Shown in pieces: positions 1-6,758 of a stretch of DNA of 15,555 bases. A program made the translations under genes and the position numbers. Position 1 is the stretch's first letter. The number at the start of each line of letters is the position of its first letter. The notes beneath the pieces are model-generated. The model was given only the letters and a program-made list of their open reading frames with translations, did no database searches and had not been told where the DNA came from. The stretch comes from JAPSGM01 sp036556985 (GTDB taxonomy: Bacteria; Chloroflexota; Limnocylindria; QHBO01), in NCBI GenBank assembly GCA_036556985.1, contig DATBIK010000115.1:1-15555 (forward strand), in the 5' to 3' direction.

Positions 1-24
1 TATCGGTCCAGCTTATCGGTCCAG
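1..24. repeat. Short direct repeat at the window edge
   Basis: The 11-base word TATCGGTCCAG occurs at 1-11 and again at 14-24, a period of 13. The second copy covers the last codons of the gene ending at 13 (Leu-Asp-Arg-stop on the minus strand) and the first copy lies just beyond its stop. A period of 13 is not a multiple of three, so this is not a repeated peptide. It may be a small tandem duplication at the gene end or the visible edge of a longer array; the window stops here, so its extent is unknown. Confidence 0.5.
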
Positions 25-501
25 GGGGGTGGTGAAGTCGACGACGATCGCGCCCTGGCGCACCTCGGTCGGGAACGCTTCCAGCATGGGGTGGGCCACG
101 TCGATCGGGAAGCCCTCGTAGGTCCAGGCCGCGCCCTGGCAGTCGACGAGGCGGTCGCTGCCCAGGGTGAGCGGGCAGTCGTTCACCGGGCTCCAGGCGT
201 TCACCACCGAGTACCCGTCGCGACCGGGAGGCAGCGGCGCGGCCGCGACCCGGATGCGGACGAGGTCGTCCTGCGGATCCTCGCCGGCAAGGCCGTGGCT
301 CTCCTCGAGGAGCACGTCGGTGACGACCGGCCCGGCGTCCACCTCCGCGGCGGCGATGAGCGCGTAGTTCGCGTCGTCCCTGGCGTCGGCGAAGCTGAAG
401 ATGAAGGGCCGGACGAGGAGCACGACCACCATCACCGCGCCGAGGCCGAGCAGGGCGACGAGCACGTAGCGCGAGACGGGGACGGGTGTCGGCTGCGGCA
501 T
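13..501 (-). CDS. One-pass membrane protein with a degenerate Rieske-like segment
   Basis: This is a 162-residue protein that I do not recognise as a named family. Residues 1-11 are polar and proline-rich, residues about 12-31 form one strongly hydrophobic helix, and the remaining 130 residues are soluble. The topology is probably N-in with the C-terminal domain outside. Near residues 107-131 the text NDCPLTLGSDRLVDCQGAAW, followed by TYEG, resembles the two cysteine loops of a Rieske domain. The cluster-binding histidines of CxH and CxxH are missing (C109-P-L and C121-Q-G-A), so no [2Fe-2S] cluster is expected; the two cysteines could form a disulfide. It is the last gene of a three-gene minus-strand unit and its ATG lies three bases after the phosphoesterase stop, which suggests co-translation. 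The coding region is firm; the function is unknown. Confidence 0.75.
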   Translation of the reverse strand: MPQPTPVPVSRYVLVALLGLGAVMVVVLLVRPFIFSFADARDDANYALIAAAEVDAGPVVTDVLLEESHGLAGEDPQDDLVRIRVAAAPLPPGRDGYSVVNAWSPVNDCPLTLGSDRLVDCQGAAWTYEGFPIDVAHPMLEAFPTEVRQGAIVVDFTTPLDR

Positions 502-504
502 CGG

Positions 505-1206
505 TCAGACGGTAGCAGGCGGCGGGGCGAGCTCCACGAGGGTCGCCCCGGTGACGTTCACCACGAGAGTGCGGCCGTGGCGCACGGTCCGCCCGTCGAT
601 CCCCCGCCGCACGAGCGACGTGTGGCCGTGGAGCCAGAGGGGTGGCGCCAGCCGGTCGAGCAGCCAGCGGAACGCGGCAAAGCCGCGGTGGGCCGGGTCC
701 GGCGCGTCATTCAGGCCGCGCGGCGCCGCGTGTGTGACGAGCAGCAGGGGGCGCCGTCCTGCCGCCCGCGGCCATGCGCCGACCACGCGGCGCCACATGG
801 CGAAGCCGGAGACCTGCTGTTCCACCCCGGCGCGCCCGTGGGGCGCGTAACGGGGCGAGCCGCCGAAGGGAAGGAGGCGGATGCCCACCTCGTCGACGAT
901 CCGACCGTCAGCCAGCGGCTCGGGGAGTACGTCACGCTCGGTGGCCCCCCAGCTCGCCCCGACGTCGTGGTTGCCGCGCACGTAGTGGAGCGGGACGCCG
1001 AAGGCATCGGCCAGGAAGGCGAGGTAGGGAGGCTCGAGGTCGCCGCAGCCGACGATCATGTCGAGCGGCTCGATCCCGGCCCGGGTGGCCTCGGCGTCGA
1101 GCGCGGGTTCCGACTCGTCGGACACGGCCAGGATCCGGACCGGCCGGCCGTCGCGCCCCCGGAACGGTGCGGGGTCCGGCCAGGGCACCACGAGCCGGTC
1201 GGTCAT
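505..1206 (-). CDS. Calcineurin-like metallophosphoesterase
   Basis: This 233-residue cytoplasmic protein has the metallophosphoesterase motifs in order: SDES at 29-32 (first metal motif), GCGDLEPPYL at 53-62 with the GD pair at 55-56, GNHD at 78-81, THAAP at 158-162 and HGHTS at 193-197. The family uses a two-metal centre to hydrolyse phosphomono- or diesters; the substrate cannot be read from sequence. The first motif is normally DxH, but here it is D30-E-S, so one metal ligand is changed. As I recall, a bacterial subfamily with 'SDE' at this place and a downstream 'HRGF' stretch (residues 173-176 here) has the same feature. The ATG start overlaps the stop of the upstream ParB-like gene (ATGA at 1206-1203), implying translational coupling. 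The family call is confident; the exact role is open. Confidence 0.88.
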   Translation of the reverse strand: MTDRLVVPWPDPAPFRGRDGRPVRILAVSDESEPALDAEATRAGIEPLDMIVGCGDLEPPYLAFLADAFGVPLHYVRGNHDVGASWGATERDVLPEPLADGRIVDEVGIRLLPFGGSPRYAPHGRAGVEQQVSGFAMWRRVVGAWPRAAGRRPLLLVTHAAPRGLNDAPDPAHRGFAAFRWLLDRLAPPLWLHGHTSLVRRGIDGRTVRHGRTLVVNVTGATLVELAPPPATV

Positions 1207-1781
1207 GGCCGCTCCGGGTCGTCGTCCCGGGTCAGCTCCTCGCGCCGCAGCTCGTCCACGTTCGGCCGGTGCTCGGCGGTCCGCGACTGCCGCCCTGCGC
1301 CCGCCTGGCGCAGCTCATCGGCCCCCAGCAGAAGGGAGGCGGCGTCGCGGTGCGGTCCCGTCGGCGCGTCCGAGCTCGTCACCCCGGGGATGCTCAGCTC
1401 GGTCACGTCGGCGTCGATGACGCCCGCTCCCGCACGAAGCGCGGCCGCCACCCGGTTGTGACCATCGGCGACGTAGTAGTCGTCCCCGACCTTGACGAGA
1501 TCCACCGCGGGCAGCGACGACAGGTCGTCGACGGCCTGCTGGATCCGCTGCCAGCGCGCCTTCCAGTTCTTGCCCCGCAGGTAGGAGAGGGGCAGGAAGT
1601 CGGCCGTATTCTGGGAAGGGTGGCGCGTGGTGCCCACGATCCGATCGAGGGGCACCTCCTGAAGGCCGCGCGGCCGGCGCAACGCCGTCGTGGCCTGGGG
1701 GTAGCGGTCATAGAGGGACGGCAGCGGCTCCCTTCGCGGGAGGCGCGGCAGGCGGTCACGGAACGGTCGGCGAGAGGGCAT
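1203..1781 (-). CDS. ParB/Srx-fold domain protein
   Basis: This 192-residue protein has a single ParB/sulfiredoxin-type domain at about residues 40-130. It opens with QEVPLDRIVGT (41-51) and carries the superfamily signature DGHNRVAAA at 106-114, preceded by the strands LVKVG and DYYVA. No helix-turn-helix follows, so it is not a chromosome-segregation ParB; the last 60 residues are charged and probably disordered. ParB/Srx domains bind nucleotides and include CTPases, sulfiredoxin and the free-serine kinase SerK. The role here is unknown, but a nucleotide-dependent enzyme is possible. It is the first gene of a three-gene minus-strand unit and overlaps the phosphoesterase by ATGA. No clear Shine-Dalgarno sequence precedes the ATG at 1781. 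The arginine-rich first 20 residues may mean that the true start is slightly downstream. Confidence 0.78.
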   Translation of the reverse strand: MPSRRPFRDRLPRLPRREPLPSLYDRYPQATTALRRPRGLQEVPLDRIVGTTRHPSQNTADFLPLSYLRGKNWKARWQRIQQAVDDLSSLPAVDLVKVGDDYYVADGHNRVAAALRAGAGVIDADVTELSIPGVTSSDAPTGPHRDAASLLLGADELRQAGAGRQSRTAEHRPNVDELRREELTRDDDPERP

Positions 1782-1793
1782 TGGCTCGAATGG

Positions 1794-1824
1794 TTGCCGG
1801 GTGGCTTGTGTCCTCGACTATGAT
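1794..1824 (+). promoter_or_regulatory. Candidate promoter of the sugar importer operon
   Basis: In the 103-base divergent gap between the ParB-like gene and the importer ATPase, TATGAT at 1819-1824 matches five of six bases of the TATAAT -10 consensus. This stands out against the GC-rich background. A partial -35, TTGCCG at 1794-1799, lies 19 bases upstream, which is longer than ideal. The reverse complement over the same -10 (CATAGT) could serve the divergent minus-strand unit, but that is a weaker match. I see no clear palindromic operator for a LacI-type regulator. Confidence 0.4.
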
Positions 1825-1874
1825 GGCAGTCTCGCGGTGTGTCGCCCATCCGAGACGGGCGCACCTCTCTTCAT

Positions 1875-1880
1875 GGAGGA
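1875..1880 (+). promoter_or_regulatory. Ribosome binding site deciding the ATPase start
   Basis: GGAGGA lies four bases before the ATG at 1885. The open frame reaches back to 1801, but those 28 codons have no homology-like content and an upstream in-frame ATG at 1873 overlaps this site. The start at 1885 also places the protein N-terminus (MATVTFDHV) where the family begins. Confidence 0.8.
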
Positions 1881-1884
1881 CTGC

Positions 1885-2973
<1,089 letters not shown>

Positions 2974-3064
2974 GTCCGGTCGGCCGGGCGCGACGGCATC
3001 GGTACCCGAGCGGCGCGACGCCGGCATGCGGCTCGCTGTCCGCCTGCGGCACGCGCCGCCATTT

Positions 3065-3072
3065 GGAGGAGG
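3065..3072 (+). promoter_or_regulatory. Strong ribosome binding site of the binding-protein gene
   Basis: GGAGGAGG lies four bases before the ATG at 3077. It selects this start over the longer open frame reaching back to 3026, and gives a normal lipoprotein signal peptide directly at the N-terminus. The strong site suits a binding protein, which is usually made in excess over its permeases. Confidence 0.8.
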
Positions 3073-3076
3073 TTGC

Positions 3077-4450
3077 ATGACCCGACGATTCAGATTCCTG
3101 GCACCGCTCGCCGTCATGGCGCTGGTGCTCGCCGCATGCGATGGCGGCTCCAGCCCCGGCGCCTCGGGTGGCGGCGGCGACGTCACGTTCGAGGAGGGCT
3201 ACGCCTTCGATGGCGCCAATGGCGTCCTGAACACGCCGTTCGGCAACGGCGGCGATTGTCTGTTCAGCGAGGAGCCCGGCTGCTACCTGCACCACCAGGC
3301 TAGCTTCATCACCGGCTTCTTCGAGGACAACTTCCCCGATATCGCGGAGGCGGGCGTCACCTACGACTTCTTCCCGATGCCGGAAATGGAGTTCGCGGCA
3401 GTCGAGACGGCCGGCGACCTGTTCGGCATGTTCAACGACACGCCACAGGCTCGTTCGCTGATGCGGTATCTCGTGACTCCCGAGGCGCAGCAGATCTGGG
3501 TCGAGATCGGCGGGGCCATCTCGCCGAGCTCGGCAGTCGGCGCTGACGCGTACCCGGACGAGACCTCACAGCGCTTCGCGCAGATCCTCAGCGAGGCTGA
3601 GGTCGTGAGGTTCGACGCCTCGGACAAGATGCCCGACCAGATGAACCAGGCATTCTGGGGCGCCGTCCTCGACGCGGTCCAGAATCCCGAGAACCTCGAC
3701 TCGATCCTCGAGGACCTCGATGGCGTCCAGGCAGAGGCCTACGAGGATATCGGCGAGGCACCGAGCAACCCGGCGGGTGAGCCCCCGGCCAGTGACGAGG
3801 GCCTCGGCGGGGAGATCAGCATCATCGCCACATGGGCGGATGCCGAGCAGGACGCGTTCATGGCGATGATTCAGCCATGGGTGGATCGCACGGGCGTGAC
3901 CGTCAACTACGAGTCGACGCGTGACCTGAACGCGGTCCTGACGACTCGCATCGAGGGCGGAAACCCGCCGGACGTCGCCGGCCTGCCCGGCCCCGGCCAG
4001 ATGGCGCAGTTCGCGCGCAACGGGGACCTGTTCTCGCTCGAGAACGTGGTCGACGCCGACCAGATGGTCAACGAGTTCGGCTACAACGAGGGCTGGATCG
4101 CCGACGGCACCGTGGATGACCAGTTCGTGGGCATCTTCATCAAGGTCGCCGTCAAGGGCCTGATCTTCTACAACCCGGAGCAGTTCGCGGCGGCGGAGTA
4201 CACCGTCCCCGAGGACTTCGACGGGCTGAACGCGCTCGTCGAGCAGATCAAGGAAGACGGCACCACGCCGTGGGGCATCGGCCTCGAGTCCGACGCCGCC
4301 AGCGGCTGGCCGGGGACTGACTGGATCGAGGACTTCGTTCTTCGCCAGGCCGGCCCCGACGTGTATGACGCCTGGTGGCAGGGCGAGCACGCGTGGTCGT
4401 CGCCGGAGATCAGGGAGGCGTTCGTTTCCTTCCTGAAGTGGACCCAGTAG
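3077..4450 (+). CDS. Sugar-binding lipoprotein of ABC importer, AglE-like, circularly permuted
   Basis: This 457-residue extracytoplasmic solute receptor has signal peptide 1-20 with lipobox LAAC and lipidated Cys21. A Gly/Ser spacer reaches residue about 35. Residues about 37-225 match what is normally the C-terminal half of AglE-like (COG1653) proteins: GVLNTPFGNGG, LHHQASFITGFF, AGDLFGMFNDTPQARSLMRY, RFDASDKMPDQMNQAFW. A proline-rich linker follows (about 225-244). Residues 245-457 match the normal N-terminal half: GEISIIATWADAEQ, TRDLNAVLTTRIEGG, VAVKGLIFYNP, ASGWPGTDWIED, and end at FVSFLKWTQ, where the family would continue into the other half. Each half occurs once and the total length is normal, so the order is permuted, not truncated or duplicated. 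The frame is open throughout. The two permeases and ATPase flank it. An alpha-glucoside or related sugar is likely from the family; the ligand is not proven. Confidence 0.93.
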   Translation: MTRRFRFLAPLAVMALVLAACDGGSSPGASGGGGDVTFEEGYAFDGANGVLNTPFGNGGDCLFSEEPGCYLHHQASFITGFFEDNFPDIAEAGVTYDFFPMPEMEFAAVETAGDLFGMFNDTPQARSLMRYLVTPEAQQIWVEIGGAISPSSAVGADAYPDETSQRFAQILSEAEVVRFDASDKMPDQMNQAFWGAVLDAVQNPENLDSILEDLDGVQAEAYEDIGEAPSNPAGEPPASDEGLGGEISIIATWADAEQDAFMAMIQPWVDRTGVTVNYESTRDLNAVLTTRIEGGNPPDVAGLPGPGQMAQFARNGDLFSLENVVDADQMVNEFGYNEGWIADGTVDDQFVGIFIKVAVKGLIFYNPEQFAAAEYTVPEDFDGLNALVEQIKEDGTTPWGIGLESDAASGWPGTDWIEDFVLRQAGPDVYDAWWQGEHAWSSPEIREAFVSFLKWTQ

Positions 4451-4459
4451 CCATCACGA

Positions 4460-4500
4460 GCTGCGGGGGCCGGGCGCGAGCCGCTCGGTCCCCGCTCAGC
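4460..4500 (+). promoter_or_regulatory. Intercistronic stem-loop between binding-protein and permease genes
   Basis: GCGGGGGCCG (4463-4472) pairs with CGGTCCCCGC (4486-4495) through ten pairs, one of them G-U. Inside, GGC (4473-4475) pairs with GCC (4480-4482) around the loop GCGA, a GNRA-type tetraloop, leaving a three-base bulge GCT. An alternative outer pairing GCTG/CAGC extends it to 4460-4500. No U-run follows, so it is a poor intrinsic terminator. In sugar importer operons a hairpin at this place commonly protects the binding-protein mRNA and lowers permease expression; that role is inferred here. Confidence 0.6.
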
Positions 4501-4541
4501 GATCGAACGGGAGCGACCTAGCACAGCCTGGGAGGTGGCAG

Positions 4542-5504
4542 GTGGACCTCGGGACCTGGGGATTGCTGGTAGTCGTTGTCGTCGGCGTGCCGGCGGCGAC
4601 GGTGGCCTATGCCCTGCTGACCGAGCGGGTGCTGTACCTCGTCCCCGCCGGACGGCGCGGGGCCATCCGGCCCTGGCTGTGGCTGGCACCTGGCTTCGCC
4701 TTCCTGACCCTGTTCCTCATCTACCCCACCGTCCGTACCCTCATCCTCAGCTTCCAGGACCGGCGCTCCGAGAACTTCGTCGGCGTCGACAACTACCTCG
4801 ACCTCTTTGGGCAGAATTCGTTCTGGCAGGTCGTCCTCAACACCGGCCTGTGGATCGTCTTCTTCGCGCTGGTCGTGGTCGTGTTCGGGATCCTGATTGC
4901 GGTGATGGCCGATCGCGTGCGGTACGAGACCGTGGTGAAGGCGCTGGTCTTCCTGCCCCTCGCGATCAGCTTCGTGGCCGCTGGCGTGATCTGGGGCCTG
5001 ATGTACGAGTTCAGCGCCGCCCGCGGCACGGTGAACGCCGGGATCGGCGTCTTCGGCATCGAAGCGCAGTCGTGGTTGACCGAGTGGCCGCGCAACACCT
5101 TCGTCCTCATCATCGTGGGCATCTGGATGTGGGTCGGATTCGCGACCGTCATCCTGTCTGCAGGCCTGAAGGGGATCAGCACCGAGCTGCTCGAGGCGGC
5201 GCGCATGGATGGCGCCACCGAGTTCCAGGTCTTCTTCAGGATCATCCTGCCGCTCCTGGCGCCGACCATCGCCGTGGTGGCCACGACCATCGTGATCACG
5301 GCGCTGAAGACCTTCGACATCATCTACGTGATGACCGGCGGCAACTACGACACCGACGTCATCGCCACCCTCTTCTACAAAGAGCGCTTCGTGAACCGTG
5401 ATGCGGGCTCGGCGGCGGCTGTCGCCATCATCCTGCTGCTCGCGATCATCCCGGTCATGCTCTTCAACATCCGGCGGTTCCAGCAGCAGGAGGCGATCCG
5501 ATGA
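4542..5504 (+). CDS. Sugar ABC importer permease, AglF/GgtC type
   Basis: This is a 320-residue inner membrane subunit. I count seven hydrophobic segments, at about 5-26, 46-65, 96-122, 131-155, 186-208, 236-257 and 291-310. The first is an extra helix beyond the usual six, as in alpha-glucoside and glucosylglycerol permeases (AglF, GgtC). The EAA loop that docks to the ATPase reads EAARMDGATEFQVFFRIILP, from residue 218. The GTG start at 4542 is supported by GGAGG at 4531-4535. The stop overlaps the second permease by ATGA at 5501-5504, so the two subunits are made in step. It forms the channel with the next gene. The extra first helix supports an Agl/Ggt-type substrate, but this is family inference. 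Confidence 0.93.
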   Translation: MDLGTWGLLVVVVVGVPAATVAYALLTERVLYLVPAGRRGAIRPWLWLAPGFAFLTLFLIYPTVRTLILSFQDRRSENFVGVDNYLDLFGQNSFWQVVLNTGLWIVFFALVVVVFGILIAVMADRVRYETVVKALVFLPLAISFVAAGVIWGLMYEFSAARGTVNAGIGVFGIEAQSWLTEWPRNTFVLIIVGIWMWVGFATVILSAGLKGISTELLEAARMDGATEFQVFFRIILPLLAPTIAVVATTIVITALKTFDIIYVMTGGNYDTDVIATLFYKERFVNRDAGSAAAVAIILLLAIIPVMLFNIRRFQQQEAIR

Positions 5505-6394
5505 CGAGCGACGTCAGCACCGGCGGCACGACTCGGCTCGACATCGCAGGTGAGCGGCCCAGCCGCTTCGGCCGGCTGCCGCTCCACCTGGTCCTCGTCG
5601 TCATCTGCCTGGTCTGGCTGCTGCCGACGGTCTCGCTGCTCGTCAACTCGTTCCGCCCAGAGAGCGAGGTGCTCACCAGCGGCTGGTGGAACGCATTCAA
5701 GCTCCCGTTCGAGTTCACGCTCGAGAACTACGAGGCCGTGCTGGGCCAGGAGAACATCGGGCGCAGCTTCCTCAACAGCCTCCTCATCTCGATCCCGGCC
5801 ACGGTCATCCCGATCATGGTCGCCGCCTTTGCGGCCTATGCCTTCGCGTGGATGGACTTCCCCGGCCGGAACGCGCTCTTCATCCTCGTCGTCGGCCTGC
5901 TGGTCGTTCCGCTGCAGTCAGCCCTCATCCCCGTCCTGCAGCTGACGACACAGCTCGGCATCACCGGCACGTTCACGGCCGTCTGGCTGGCGCACACCGG
6001 CTTCGGCCTGCCGTTCGCCATCTTCCTGCTCCGGAACTTCTTCGGGGCGCTGCCCAAGGAGATGTTCGAATCGGCGTATCTCGACGGCGCATCGCCGACG
6101 ACCGCGTTCTTCCGGCTGGTGCTGCCGCTCTCGGTGCCCGCCATCGCGTCGCTCGTCATCTTCCAGTTCATGTTCGTCTGGAACGATCTGCTCGTCGCGC
6201 TCATCCTCGTCGGCGGCACGCCGGACGTGGCGCCGATCACGGTGTCGATCGCGAACCTCATCCAGTCGCGTGGACAGGGCTGGCACCTGCTCACCGCCGC
6301 GGCGTTCATCAGCATGGCGCTGCCGCTGGTCGTGTTCTTCAGCCTCCAGCGCTACTTCGTACGCGGCATCCTGGGCGGTTCCGTCAAGGGCTGA
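5501..6394 (+). CDS. Sugar ABC importer permease, AglG/MalG type
   Basis: This 297-residue inner membrane protein is the second channel subunit. A polar N-terminus of about 25 residues is followed by six hydrophobic segments, at about 27-49, 88-115, 123-148, 156-178, 211-236 and 262-282. The EAA loop starts at residue 190 with ESAYLDGASPTTAFFRLVLP, ending in the LPLS stretch typical of MalG-like subunits. The ATG at 5501 sits within the ATGA overlap and is backed by AGGAGG at 5488-5493. With the first permease and the ATPase dimer it completes a CUT1 importer. No lesion is visible. The sugar cannot be read from this subunit. Confidence 0.94.
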   Translation: MTSDVSTGGTTRLDIAGERPSRFGRLPLHLVLVVICLVWLLPTVSLLVNSFRPESEVLTSGWWNAFKLPFEFTLENYEAVLGQENIGRSFLNSLLISIPATVIPIMVAAFAAYAFAWMDFPGRNALFILVVGLLVVPLQSALIPVLQLTTQLGITGTFTAVWLAHTGFGLPFAIFLLRNFFGALPKEMFESAYLDGASPTTAFFRLVLPLSVPAIASLVIFQFMFVWNDLLVALILVGGTPDVAPITVSIANLIQSRGQGWHLLTAAAFISMALPLVVFFSLQRYFVRGILGGSVKG

Positions 6395-6434
6395 CAGGCG
6401 GGGCGCCGCGATTGGCGCGCCACGTGCATCCTCC

Positions 6435-6467
6435 GGCCGGTGAGGGCCGAACGACCGCTCACCGGCC
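6435..6467 (+). promoter_or_regulatory. Ten-base-pair inverted repeat before the small acidic gene
   Basis: GGCCGGTGAG (6435-6444) and CTCACCGGCC (6458-6467) are perfect complements with a 13-base loop. It lies 40 bases after the last permease stop and ends two bases before the GGGAGG ribosome binding site of the next gene. There is no T-run. It could end or attenuate importer transcription, act as a leader hairpin for the small gene, or bind a dimeric regulator as DNA; the sequence does not decide. Confidence 0.45.
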
Positions 6468-6480
6468 CGGGAGGCACGCC

Positions 6481-6729
6481 ATGACTGACCGACAGTTGAA
6501 CCAGCCCAGCCCGCACGAGCGCGAGGTCGTCGAGGAGCGCGAGGAGCAGCTGGGGGAGGAGACGCCGGAGGCCATGACCGGGGAGGCGCCGGCCGAGACC
6601 GGCACCACGCCCTACGAGGCCGAGGTGGAGGCCGAGCGCCGGGGCACGACAGCCGACGAGGTCGCTGGCGAGGTCGGCGACGACGCGGCCCAGCCGCTGG
6701 ACGCGGGATACCGGCCGAAATCCGGCTGA
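6481..6729 (+). CDS. Small acidic, probably disordered protein
   Basis: This is an 82-residue protein that I do not recognise. It contains 17 Glu and 5 Asp against 7 Arg/Lys, and no Cys, Trp, Phe or Ile. There is no hydrophobic segment or signal peptide, so a soluble, largely unstructured protein is expected. The ATG at 6481 is preceded by GGGAGG at 6469-6474 with six bases of spacing, a convincing ribosome binding site that argues for a real gene. It follows the importer operon by 86 bases that contain a hairpin, so it may be read through from it or be separate. Composition resembles small stress-type acidic proteins in general; no specific function can be claimed. Confidence 0.7.
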   Translation: MTDRQLNQPSPHEREVVEEREEQLGEETPEAMTGEAPAETGTTPYEAEVEAERRGTTADEVAGEVGDDAAQPLDAGYRPKSG

Positions 6730-6735
6730 GAACCG

Positions 6736-6758
6736 CGGCCGGCTAGGTCAGCCGGCCG
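6736..6758. terminator. Palindromic hairpin between convergent genes
   Basis: CGGCCGGCT (6736-6744) and AGCCGGCCG (6750-6758) form a perfect nine-pair stem with a five-base loop. It lies where the small acidic gene (stop at 6729) and the ABC-2 permease gene (stop at 6743-6745) converge, and could end transcription from both sides. No clear T-run follows in either direction, so it is not a textbook intrinsic terminator. Confidence 0.55.

Noticed and set aside
91..1461. 456-codon plus-strand open frame over the first three genes
   Set aside because: It spans three minus-strand genes with clear motifs or overlaps, has shadow composition (Arg, Gly, His, Val) and no domain.
2974..3076. Riboswitch or attenuator in the gap before the binding-protein gene
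   Set aside because: The gap is GC-rich with several weak possible pairings but no clean long stem, terminator or known aptamer pattern that I can identify.
3026..4450. Reading the binding-protein gene as a normal or truncated protein, or as two genes
   Set aside because: The frame is continuous, there is one signal peptide and one ribosome binding site, no start with a ribosome binding site exists near 3809, and both halves are complete. Misassembly remains possible but would have to keep the frame at both junctions.
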